Positions 1 to 7,236 of a stretch of DNA of 9,025 nt are shown here, piece by piece. A program made the position numbers and the translations under genes. The stretch lies in the NCBI GenBank assembly GCA_028288875.1, contig JAQGHK010000127.1:1-9025 (forward strand). The letters run 5' to 3'. The notes beneath the pieces were generated by a model that ran no database searches, was not told the DNA's origin, and was given only the letters and a program-made list of their open reading frames with translations. The first letter of the stretch is position 1. The number at the start of each line of letters is the position of its first letter. The DNA comes from Phycisphaerales bacterium. GTDB lineage: Bacteria; Planctomycetota; Phycisphaerae; Tepidisphaerales; Tepidisphaeraceae.

Positions 1-351
1 CACGCCAACGTAGCCAACTGGTCCGAGAAGGCGCGGAAGCATCCATAATGCAAAAAATAATTGGAACGCGATCGTCACGAACGAAAATAGCCGGCACGCC
101 GAGGCATGGCGGATCGTGTAGTCGTGACTCATCTCGCGCGAGCGCATCACCCAGCCCATCGCCCCCGCGCCAATGACATTTGGCAGCGCGAAGATCACCC
201 ACGCCCACGGGCCATAGTCGCGGATCAGCAGCACGGGCAGGAACATGCCAATGCACCACGTCCACGATGCGCCGAGATACGCCGCCCAAGACCAACGGTT
301 GCCGTCGGTCGACGTCGGCGGTGCGGCATAGTCGAGGACGGCCTGGCTCAT
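1..351 (-). CDS. N-terminal part of a multi-pass membrane protein (runs off left edge)
   Basis: The first 117 codons of a minus-strand gene whose remainder lies outside the window. The start is the ATG at 351-349, which overlaps the stop of the upstream oxidoreductase gene as ATGA, so translation is probably coupled. A short polar N-terminus (about 20 residues) is followed by three evident hydrophobic segments at roughly residues 22-43 (contains SWTWCIGMFLPVLL), 47-68 (WAWVIFALPNVIGAGAMGW) and 87-110 (LFSFVTIAFQLFFALWMLP). A charged loop (RSREMSHDYTIRH) separates the second and third. I see no cleavable signal peptide. The Trp- and Pro-rich helices and lack of other domains suggest a transporter-like integral membrane protein, perhaps of the sodium:solute symporter fold, but I cannot assign a family. 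Pairing with a Gfo/Idh/MocA protein fits sugar or polyol transport only by inference. Confidence 0.8.
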   Translation of the reverse strand, partial: MSQAVLDYAAPPTSTDGNRWSWAAYLGASWTWCIGMFLPVLLIRDYGPWAWVIFALPNVIGAGAMGWVMRSREMSHDYTIRHASACRLFSFVTIAFQLFFALWMLPRLLGPVGYVGV

Positions 352-1361
352 GAGATCTCCACGGCCCGGCCGTTCTCGATCGATTTATAGATGGCCTCCA
401 CCAGCGTCATCAATGCCACGCCGTCGGCCGGGCCGGGTGAGGCGGCGGCTTCGCCGGCGATCGCGCTGCGGAAGTGGCGAAGCATCGCCGCCTGGCCGAA
501 CACCTTTGGCTGCTTGAGCGGCGTGGCCTTTGCCTGACCCTTGGCGTCGAAGGCGCGGTAGACGACCGGCCCTTGCGGCGTGTAGACGTCCACCGCTCCG
601 TTTTCGCCGGCCAGTCGAAACACCGTGCCGGCCTGCGCCGGTGGCTGGTTCAGGGCCCAGGCGACGCTGATCTCTGCCGACGCGCGGGAGTCGAATTTGA
701 TCAAAATCGACGCCGATTCTTCGACCGCCAATCCGGTCAATTTGTAATGGGCTAGGGCGTACACCGATACCGGCTTGGCCGGGGCGATCAGGTACATCAG
801 CAGGTCGATCAGCGGGAGTGCGAGGTCGATGACCGCCCCGCCGCCTGATTTATCGCGTTCGTGGTACCAGCCGGTGCCCTGCGGCACGCCGCGGGTGCGG
901 AGAGCGGTCAGGCGGGCGTGATAAACGGGGCCGACGTGGCCTTTTTCGATGGCCTGGCGGGCCGATTGCTCGGCCGCGCCAAACCGGCGAACACCGGCGT
1001 ATAACAGCACCCGGCCGGCCTTTTCAGCGGCTTTCGCCAAGGCTTTGGCATCTTTGGACGTCGGCGTGGGCGGCAGTTCGATCAGAACATGCTTTCCGGC
1101 CTTAAGGGCGGCGGCGGCGATCGGGGCGTGCAGGTGGGTCGGCAGGCAGACCGCTAAGGCGTCGATCGATGGATCAGCCACCAGCTTCTGGGCGTCGTCC
1201 ACAGCCAGCGGAACCTTGAGAGGCCCGGCGACGGCGGCCAGGCGATCGGGGATCAGGTCGGCCACGCCGGTAAGGCGGAAACCGCCAGCCTGTGCGGCGG
1301 CGGCCAGGGCTCGGCCGGTCGCGCCGACACCCACGACGCCCAAACGGATAGGTTGTGCCAT
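348..1361 (-). CDS. Gfo/Idh/MocA-fold protein, NAD(P)-binding, hallmark catalytic residues replaced
   Basis: A 337-residue protein with the length and layout of Gfo/Idh/MocA dehydrogenases: an N-terminal Rossmann domain (about 1-120) with the GxGxxG motif at residues 11-16 (GVGATG), then an alpha/beta substrate and oligomerisation domain. The second half has the expected GGGAVIDL segment (173-180). Two normally conserved positions are changed. The EKP motif reads E95-L96-P97, so the usual Lys is Leu, and the usual GVH after the GGG block reads A181-L182-P183, so the usual His is Pro. The enzyme may therefore be catalytically altered or a non-enzymatic sugar or NAD binder. The frame stays open to an ATG at 1517, but I chose the ATG at 1361 because an AAGGAG site lies 5 nt before it and the Rossmann strand begins there. 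The gene is first of a pair with the membrane-protein gene (ATGA overlap). Confidence 0.9.
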   Translation of the reverse strand: MAQPIRLGVVGVGATGRALAAAAQAGGFRLTGVADLIPDRLAAVAGPLKVPLAVDDAQKLVADPSIDALAVCLPTHLHAPIAAAALKAGKHVLIELPPTPTSKDAKALAKAAEKAGRVLLYAGVRRFGAAEQSARQAIEKGHVGPVYHARLTALRTRGVPQGTGWYHERDKSGGGAVIDLALPLIDLLMYLIAPAKPVSVYALAHYKLTGLAVEESASILIKFDSRASAEISVAWALNQPPAQAGTVFRLAGENGAVDVYTPQGPVVYRAFDAKGQAKATPLKQPKVFGQAAMLRHFRSAIAGEAAASPGPADGVALMTLVEAIYKSIENGRAVEIS

Positions 1362-1366
1362 GCAAA

Positions 1367-1372
1367 CTCCTT
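1367..1372 (-). promoter_or_regulatory. Ribosome binding site of the Gfo/Idh/MocA gene
   Basis: Minus strand AAGGAG, 5 nt before the ATG at 1361. It is the only strong Shine-Dalgarno match in front of a minus-strand gene in this window, and it decides the start against the upstream in-frame ATG at 1517. Confidence 0.75.
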
Positions 1373-1383
1373 CGCGGCCGGGG

Positions 1384-1411
1384 ATTGTGGCCGGTTCGGC
1401 CAGCAAATCAA
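1384..1411 (-). promoter_or_regulatory. Candidate promoter of the Gfo/Idh/MocA gene with embedded inverted repeat
   Basis: On the minus strand, TTGATT (1411-1406) and CACAAT (1389-1384) are separated by 16 bp, a plausible sigma70-type -35/-10 pair placing the transcription start about 15-20 nt before the start codon. Between and touching the boxes is a perfect 6-bp inverted repeat, TGGCCG-GTT-CGGCCA (1388-1402), positioned where a repressor could block the polymerase. The match to consensus is moderate and GC-rich repeats arise by chance, so this is a candidate only. Confidence 0.4.
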
Positions 1412-1471
1412 TGCGGCCATCATCCGCTGTCGCCCCGAACAAATCGATCGTCCGATCGCGCCACCACTGCG

Positions 1472-1477
1472 TACAAT
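1472..1477 (+). promoter_or_regulatory. Candidate -10 box of the DUF1444 gene (leaderless transcript?)
   Basis: TACAAT differs from the TATAAT consensus at one position and ends 7 nt before the ATG at 1485, so transcription would start at or next to the start codon. No Shine-Dalgarno sequence precedes the ATG, which agrees with a leaderless message. No good -35 hexamer is present at 16-18 bp upstream. A doubled CGATCG palindrome (1445-1450 and 1453-1458, two bases apart) occupies the -35 area and might bind an activator. Confidence 0.4.
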
Positions 1478-1484
1478 ATGGTTG

Positions 1485-2282
1485 ATGCCAGAAGCGTCGC
1501 GAGAGCATTTTGCCCAACGGGTCATCGGGATCGTCCGCCAGCGTTTCCCGCTCGTGCGTATTGCACGGGCAGAACAGCCGTTTTCCCTTAAATTGAATGG
1601 CCGCACGGCTTCGTTGGAAAATTTATTCCGGCTGTCCGTGCTGTCGCCGGAAGATGTGAAACATCACGTCGAACGATGGGCCGTCGAACTGTTGCGCGAT
1701 TCAGAGGGCACGCCCGACCGATTTGCGTCGCTGGACGAAGTTCGCGACAAATTAATGCCACTGGTGGTCGGCGCGGAGATCGCCGAACTGCAGGCCTCGA
1801 AGATCGCCACCCAGCCGTTGGTCGAAGGTCTGGCCGTTACCTATGTGTTGGATGGCGATCGGACAATCGCCTACGTGCCGCACAGCGCACTTGAAAGCTG
1901 GGGGATCACGGTCGAAGAGCTGCATTCGTTGGCCATGGATAATCTGATTCGCCAAAGCCAATCGATCCAGGCGCACGCCGCTCAGGATGATGACGGCGGT
2001 GTTAATCTCATCCTCTTCCAGACGTTGGACGGCTACGACGCCACACGGCTGCTGCTGCCGTCGCTGCACGAGAAGCTCCGCGAGCACTTGGGCTCGCCCT
2101 TCGCGGCGGCCATTCCGAATCGGGATATTCTGCTCTGCTTCCGCAACGATCCGGACAACATTCGCCGGATCAAAAACCAAGTGGCGGATGATTATCGTGC
2201 ACGGCCGTATCAGGTCAGCGATGCGCTCTTTCTGGTCACCGCCGACGGCATTGCGCCGAATCTGGCAGTCGTCGAGCCTTAG
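1485..2282 (+). CDS. DUF1444 (UPF0354, YtpQ-like) family protein
   Basis: A 265-residue soluble protein close to the length of Bacillus YtpQ, whose family has no established biochemical role. Family-type segments are visible in order: an N-terminal helix, a block containing LENLFRLSVLSPEDV (about 44-58), a central IMP-like segment DKLMPLVV (88-95), a strand-rich part with LAVTYVLDGDRTIAYV (116-131), WGITVEELHSLAMDNL (139-154), YDATRLLLP (184-192) and IPNRDILLCF (210-219). I see no signal peptide or membrane segment. I chose the ATG at 1485; the frame is open back to 1353, but that would overlap the divergent gene and its Shine-Dalgarno site, and the extra residues look like non-coding sequence. 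The gene stands alone: divergent from the oxidoreductase gene and convergent with the glycosidase gene, 5 bp between stop codons, with no obvious terminator. The family call comes from motif memory. Confidence 0.85.
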   Translation: MPEASREHFAQRVIGIVRQRFPLVRIARAEQPFSLKLNGRTASLENLFRLSVLSPEDVKHHVERWAVELLRDSEGTPDRFASLDEVRDKLMPLVVGAEIAELQASKIATQPLVEGLAVTYVLDGDRTIAYVPHSALESWGITVEELHSLAMDNLIRQSQSIQAHAAQDDDGGVNLILFQTLDGYDATRLLLPSLHEKLREHLGSPFAAAIPNRDILLCFRNDPDNIRRIKNQVADDYRARPYQVSDALFLVTADGIAPNLAVVEP

Positions 2283-2287
2283 ACGCC

Positions 2288-5200
2288 TTAATGGTCGGCT
2301 GCAGTGTCTTCGTCGACACTCTGCACTACTGTCACCGGCCCGAAGACACCGCAGTCCAGCTGATCCGGCGACCAGCACCGAGTCGGGCTCCACGTCGACA
2401 AGTGATTCACCAGCGTGTTGGTGACGATTAACTCGATCCGATTGGTGCCCGGCCGCAGCAGCGTCGAAATATCAAAACGATACGGCGACATAAATCGAAT
2501 CCCGACGGAACCGCCGTTGATGAACGCCTCGACAGTTCCCCGCACCCGGCCTAGATCGAGGGAACTCGAAGGACCAACCGTCGGCACATCAAGGTTTGTG
2601 ACCATTCGGATCGCGCCCGAATACGAAGACAGCCCCTGCTCGATCCAATTCCCAATCTTTATTGAGCCTTGGCCGAACCCGTAAGTGATCGGCCCGCTTA
2701 CCAGGCCACCGCCGAGTTGGCGACTATTGATTCGAAGTATCGCCCGGCGACTTGGTCGGTCATCGCCGGAGAACTCTAAATCCGCCCCGGCGCGCCACGG
2801 CCATGACTTGCCGTCGATCCAAAGTAAGACGTCGCTTGCGTCCACCAATGGCACCGTCATCGAGATCGCCCCGGGCGGGATCATCCATTCCAGCCACTGG
2901 GTCGCCGGCCGCTCCAGAGGCGGCGCCAGCGGTAAGTCCAGCACCCTTGGCTGCCCGCCATCCAGCCAAGCGCTGCCGGGCAACGGGTGCGGCCGGCGCC
3001 TCAAGTGCCAAGCCGCGCCGTCGGCGTCCTGCTTCGGCTGAATTGCAACCGCCCCGGGCGGGCCGCCGTCGATGCTCACCTGCCAATGGCGGTCCGACAT
3101 CAACGCAAACGCGCCCTGATCTGTTTGGATCTCCGCATCGACCAAGACCGGCGCGACGCTGGCCGGCGATGACACCTCAATTGCCACCTCGTGCTCGCCG
3201 GCCGGCAGTGCAGGGACGGCGTAGCGTTGTCCCCGCATCTGAAGCCGATACGGATCAAAGCCGCCCTGCCGCCCGAGCACTTGTCCAGCGATCGACAGAT
3301 TCAGCTGCGCCGCACTCGCGACGAGCAGCGTTCCACCCTTGATCGCCCTCTCGCTGCGCATCATGGCGGTGTAGCGAAGACGCTGGCCGAAGATCGGCTT
3401 TTCCGGCGTGATCAGTCGCTCAGGCCGATCAAACAAAGCCGCATCCGTCGGATCGAAAAAGCACCAGAAGGCCCGCACCGTCGCGTTCGACGCGGCGGTC
3501 AAAATTAGCTCGATCTTGTTGTCGCCGGCGTGCAGTCTCAGCGGTACCTGCCAGCCATATTCCGATCCGTCGGCAGCGATGGTTTGTTCACGATGGCGAA
3601 CGGCCTTGCGTGCGTTCGCGCCGATCTGAAGCAACACCTCGCGCTCGTGTTCTGCGAAGACAGCGAATCGAACCGTCGCCGACTCGCCGGCCGGCAGCTT
3701 ACCGAGGTCGATGAATTCTTCCGGCACATGGGCCTTTGGGCCAAGCGTGAGCTGATGCAGCTTGTCGTGATCAATCCCGAATTGCGGCGAATACACCAAA
3801 GGCTCTTGCCGGCCATTGCTGAAGGCAACATCGCCTCGCACGCCGAAGGTCGCGTGAATCGTTTCTGCCGATGCCGGCAAGCCCGCTTGCCACGATGCAT
3901 CATCCGGCGCGATCATCCAACGGAGAGTGGGCGTCGTAGGAAGACGCCGCTCAGGGCGCTGTGGATCGTAGATGTCGGTGTACAGCTCCGGTAGCGTGGG
4001 GATGAACTCGCAGGCCCATTGCGTCGGCAGCGCCAGCGTTTGAGATGGCAGTACTGGAATTGCCTCCGCGCCCTCTGACGATGCCTCTGTCCAGGCCAGA
4101 ACGGCCATCGGCGCGCCCCCGAAGTCGATTTTGACTGTCGTCTGATCACCCGTTGCGTGCGTCGCGATGGATCGCATGCTGCCATCCACCGGATCAAATC
4201 GGCGAACGTCACCGACGCGTAGACCGGCCAAGGCAACCTCGACGGTATCCCGATACCGCTCGGGAACGATCGTTGTGTGTTCCATCGGCGCGAACCAGCT
4301 ATCCCATTTCACGACGGTGGCCATACCCGAAACGGCTGGCACGAAGAGTATGTGCGTGTCGCCGTCTCGCCGGTGAAGGAATTGCACATCGGCGCGAACC
4401 GGCCGCGGTAGATCCGCCAGCGCATCGGCCAGGCCATCCGGCGATGGCAGGCAGATCACGCCGGGAATCGATTGCCATGGGAGCGATTGGCCCGCTTCTG
4501 TTTCGATCTTGTCTGATCCAATGACCACCACCCGCCCGCCGTTGCTGGCGAATGCCGTCACCTGCTTCAGCGTCTGGGCATGAAGCATCGTGATCGCCGG
4601 CAGAACTATGGCGCGGAGCGGCTGGCCGTGAACGATGAGTTCTGGGCCGTTGATCGTTGCCGTCTGGATTGCGGGTTCATCAAGCACATGGTGATCGATA
4701 GCAGCCGCATCGAGCGCACCAGTGCGCACCTGATGCCATCGCATTGAACCGAGCACCTCATGAAATAGTGTGTCGGCCGTCTTGGCGGTATCGAATACCG
4801 CCTCTGCGCCAATTGCGCTTTGCGCCGTGGCGGTGGGAAACAGCACTCCAACGCTGGCCTGCTGCACGCCGCGGCTGAGCAGTTTCGTCAGCCGCGCGAT
4901 CATCTCGGCAAAGCCGCGATAATGCATCGCGTACGGCTGCCGCCAGCAGGTGGACGGCGGCGCCCATTCCCACCAGCCCTTCCGCGTGGAGTAATAGATC
5001 GCATGCGGGTTGTAGAGCGTCACGCCGGACCGCAGGTACGGCAGCAGCCAATCAAAGGTGTCGGCAAGGGTGCCGCCCCAGCCGCTGGTGTGGAAGCCTT
5101 CCAGCCACACGCGTGGCCGATCGTTTAGGAATGCGATCGAAGCATGCAGCTTGCCGTTGCCGTGTAGATCGCTGCCGGGTAGTGCGTACCAGCGCTGCGT

Positions 5201-6184
5201 CTGCATGTAGTCGGCATATTTTTCGATACAGCCGAGCACGCGGGCCTCGCGCGCCGGGCTTTGCTGGTCATAGCCGCACTGCATGCCGTACGACTCGTAC
5301 CACTCGAAACACGGCTTGAAGAACGCGGCCTCGGCGAGGTTGGCGCGGTGCTGGTGAAAATGCAGTCGCGTCCGCCGGGCCGCAGCGTTGCCTTCTTCGA
5401 AAAGATGATGCACGACCGATTCCAGGCGATAGCCAAACACGGCCGCGAAGGAATCGGCGAAGGTTGGGCCCCATGTTGGCAATTCCGGCAGCTCGTCTTG
5501 AAAGCTGCCGACGATCGTTTTGCCAATGTGATCGGGCAGCCGCCGCGCGTATTCGCGATGCACCGTGTCGAGCAGCGCCTGGCACGCGATGGGATTGAAG
5601 TAGTCGTAAGCTTGCCGGACCGAATAAACGAGGCGCAGCCGCCCCGTCGCGGTCGCATTGAACTGCACGCGGCGATCAATGATGTCGACCGACTGAACAC
5701 GATCGCCGCTGAGAAAATAAGCATGGATCGGAGTACCGATATCCGGACAACGCATTTCCAAGAGGCCTTCGCCATCGATTGAAATGCTCTTGAGCCGCTG
5801 GGCCGACCACTCCGGGTGCGCGGCCACCAGATCCGTCTGAAAATTCGCGCCGCTAAACCCGATCTGGTCATAAAACCAAACGAACAGCCCGATTTCCCGG
5901 GCGTAATCGCAGACTTGCCGGAAGACATCCCACCAGGCCTCCGACAGGAACGGCGGGTCGTCCGCATCGGATCCAAACATCGCGCCGCTGGGCGCCAGGC
6001 CGATGACCACAAAATTCCGTAGCCCCATCGCCCGCATCTGGTCCATCTGCCAACGCATCTTCGGCAGATGCAGTTTCTCGCCGCTCCACCACCACGCGGG
6101 CACGGGTGTGTAGCGCGGATCGGGCTCGGCGAAAGGACGCAGATAGTCGGCAGCGTTCACGTTGATCCTTACCGCCGAGGCCAT
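2288..6184 (-). CDS. Large GH106-like glycoside hydrolase (alpha-L-rhamnosidase type)
   Basis: A 1298-residue protein related to the GH106 alpha-L-rhamnosidases, which cut terminal L-rhamnose from glycans. The N-terminus carries the family-type opening PVPAWWWSGEKL (27-38), then a barrel-like region with FVWFYDQIGFSG (101-112) and the acidic GSFQDELPE (226-234). A second acidic stretch is RVWLEGFHTSGWGGT (358-372), followed by YNPHAIYYSTR (391-401) and APPSTCWRQPYAMHYRGF (408-425). D230/E231 and E362 are my candidates for catalytic acids, by inference. Beta-sandwich modules fill about 600-1160, and a C-terminal galactose-binding-like domain (about 1205-1257) has FINGGSVGIRF and NRIELIVTN. There is no signal peptide, so it probably works in the cytoplasm on imported oligosaccharides, unless secreted by an unrecognised route. 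It lies 8 bp after the beta-propeller gene and lacks a clear Shine-Dalgarno site, so coupled translation is likely. Exact sugar specificity cannot be read. Confidence 0.85.
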   Translation of the reverse strand: MASAVRINVNAADYLRPFAEPDPRYTPVPAWWWSGEKLHLPKMRWQMDQMRAMGLRNFVVIGLAPSGAMFGSDADDPPFLSEAWWDVFRQVCDYAREIGLFVWFYDQIGFSGANFQTDLVAAHPEWSAQRLKSISIDGEGLLEMRCPDIGTPIHAYFLSGDRVQSVDIIDRRVQFNATATGRLRLVYSVRQAYDYFNPIACQALLDTVHREYARRLPDHIGKTIVGSFQDELPELPTWGPTFADSFAAVFGYRLESVVHHLFEEGNAAARRTRLHFHQHRANLAEAAFFKPCFEWYESYGMQCGYDQQSPAREARVLGCIEKYADYMQTQRWYALPGSDLHGNGKLHASIAFLNDRPRVWLEGFHTSGWGGTLADTFDWLLPYLRSGVTLYNPHAIYYSTRKGWWEWAPPSTCWRQPYAMHYRGFAEMIARLTKLLSRGVQQASVGVLFPTATAQSAIGAEAVFDTAKTADTLFHEVLGSMRWHQVRTGALDAAAIDHHVLDEPAIQTATINGPELIVHGQPLRAIVLPAITMLHAQTLKQVTAFASNGGRVVVIGSDKIETEAGQSLPWQSIPGVICLPSPDGLADALADLPRPVRADVQFLHRRDGDTHILFVPAVSGMATVVKWDSWFAPMEHTTIVPERYRDTVEVALAGLRVGDVRRFDPVDGSMRSIATHATGDQTTVKIDFGGAPMAVLAWTEASSEGAEAIPVLPSQTLALPTQWACEFIPTLPELYTDIYDPQRPERRLPTTPTLRWMIAPDDASWQAGLPASAETIHATFGVRGDVAFSNGRQEPLVYSPQFGIDHDKLHQLTLGPKAHVPEEFIDLGKLPAGESATVRFAVFAEHEREVLLQIGANARKAVRHREQTIAADGSEYGWQVPLRLHAGDNKIELILTAASNATVRAFWCFFDPTDAALFDRPERLITPEKPIFGQRLRYTAMMRSERAIKGGTLLVASAAQLNLSIAGQVLGRQGGFDPYRLQMRGQRYAVPALPAGEHEVAIEVSSPASVAPVLVDAEIQTDQGAFALMSDRHWQVSIDGGPPGAVAIQPKQDADGAAWHLRRRPHPLPGSAWLDGGQPRVLDLPLAPPLERPATQWLEWMIPPGAISMTVPLVDASDVLLWIDGKSWPWRAGADLEFSGDDRPSRRAILRINSRQLGGGLVSGPITYGFGQGSIKIGNWIEQGLSSYSGAIRMVTNLDVPTVGPSSSLDLGRVRGTVEAFINGGSVGIRFMSPYRFDISTLLRPGTNRIELIVTNTLVNHLSTWSPTRCWSPDQLDCGVFGPVTVVQSVDEDTAADH

Positions 6185-6192
6185 GAGATGTT

Positions 6193-7182
6193 TCAGGCGC
6201 GCAAGTCTTTACTCGTCGCCAGCGCCACCACGCGGCCCTGCTCGCCGACGGCGCAGTAGTAGTGGTAGACGACGCCATCGTGCTTGATGACCCATGGCTT
6301 GTGGGCGAAGGTCTTGTCCCACGGCTCACTTGGTTCAACCAAATGCTGACCCTGCCATTTGGTCCAGTTCACCAAGTCACGCGAGACGGCGAAGGTATCG
6401 AACGCCTTGGGTTTCCAGACGTGGCCGAAATAGAACATGACCCATAGGTCGCCGATGCGCGTGATCTGCGGGTCGCCACTAATGCCGGTGATGTTGTCGA
6501 CGACCGGCCCGTCGCCGTAGCGCTTCCAGTGGATCATGTCGTGCGAGAGCGCCATGCCAATGCGCTCCCACCCACGGCCGACCTGCTTGCCGTTGTAATA
6601 CATGACGAATGGCGCACCGAGCGTCTCGGCCTTGTCCCAGATGATGTTGCTTTTGTAGAGCGTTTTCGCTTCGAAGGGCCGGACGTCGGCATCGCTGGGC
6701 TGCATCACCGGATTATTCGGCAGGCGCGTCCAAGGCTCGGCCTTGTCCGGGTGCTCGGTGTAGGCAAGGCCGATTGAAAGCGGATCCGTTTCGTAGCCCT
6801 GCTGGTGCCCGCCGAGGTAGCTCAGCCAGTACTTGCCGTCGAACGATTGTAGCTCAGCGGAGCCGCCCCATGTGAAATCCTGCAGCGCAATCCCGCCGTC
6901 CGCCTGCCAACAGTCCCAAGTATCTTTTGCGAACGGCAGCACCTTGCCGAGCGGCTCCCACTTCAGCAGATCGTCACTGACGGCCAGCATCGTCTCGTAA
7001 CCGATCTTGTCGGTGATCTGGACGAACAGCATGTACCAACGGCTGCCAAAGCGGAACACGCTCGGGCAGTCGTAAAAGGTCTTATCGTCGGTAGGCTTGA
7101 GAACGATGCCGTACTTGAACGGCGTTTTCGTTTCATCGAAAACGCGCTCCATTTCGGCGTCAGAGATGTCGGTGGCGGCCAT
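6193..7182 (-). CDS. Five-bladed beta-propeller glycosidase-like protein (GH43/GH130/GH32-type fold)
   Basis: A 329-residue protein built of repeated propeller-blade motifs: CPSVFRFGSRWYMLFV (39-54), ETMLAVSDDLLKWEPLG (63-79), GKYWLSYLGG (116-125), PFVMYYNGK (191-199), IGMALSHDMIHWKR (208-221), SGDPQITRIGDLWVMFYFG (235-253) and KPWVIKHDGVVYHYYCAVG (295-313). The pattern 'signal from a strand, then S.D...W' is typical of propeller glycosidases and phosphorylases of families 32, 43, 62, 117 and 130. Candidate active-site acids are D38, D237 and E171 or E112, by inference. No signal peptide is present, so it is probably cytoplasmic, matching its neighbour. A 5-bp hairpin (7194-7198 with 7207-7211) lies 11 nt before the ATG, and no Shine-Dalgarno site is evident. 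It follows rnc by 54 bp and precedes the GH106-like gene by 8 bp, so the two glycosidase genes probably act on the same glycan. I cannot choose the exact GH family. Confidence 0.8.
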   Translation of the reverse strand: MAATDISDAEMERVFDETKTPFKYGIVLKPTDDKTFYDCPSVFRFGSRWYMLFVQITDKIGYETMLAVSDDLLKWEPLGKVLPFAKDTWDCWQADGGIALQDFTWGGSAELQSFDGKYWLSYLGGHQQGYETDPLSIGLAYTEHPDKAEPWTRLPNNPVMQPSDADVRPFEAKTLYKSNIIWDKAETLGAPFVMYYNGKQVGRGWERIGMALSHDMIHWKRYGDGPVVDNITGISGDPQITRIGDLWVMFYFGHVWKPKAFDTFAVSRDLVNWTKWQGQHLVEPSEPWDKTFAHKPWVIKHDGVVYHYYCAVGEQGRVVALATSKDLRA

Positions 7183-7236
7183 GCAGCGAGCCTAGCCGAG
7201 AGAAAACGGCTTTGCTAACAGTTCTGCGCAATTGTC

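Noticed and set aside
1353..1484. N-terminal extension of the DUF1444 gene up to an ATG at 1353
   Set aside because: It would overlap the start and Shine-Dalgarno site of the divergent oxidoreductase gene, and the extra residues (Cys- and Pro-rich, no family match) look like translated promoter DNA.
1362..1517. 52-residue N-terminal extension of the Gfo/Idh/MocA protein
   Set aside because: The extension overlaps the divergent promoter and gene, has no fold-like pattern, and a strong AAGGAG site marks the ATG at 1361.
1752..2393. Long minus-strand open frame opposite the DUF1444 gene (213 codons)
   Set aside because: It is antisense to a recognised family, spans the convergent junction into the GH106-like gene, and its product has no recognisable motifs.
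5125..6012. 295-codon minus-strand frame inside the GH106-like gene
   Set aside because: It overlaps, out of frame, the best-conserved part of the glycosidase; its Arg- and Ser-rich composition is typical of a shadow frame in GC-rich DNA.
7194..7211. Small hairpin between rnc and the beta-propeller gene as a terminator
   Set aside because: It has only a 5-bp stem with an 8-nt loop and no T run follows it on the transcribed strand.
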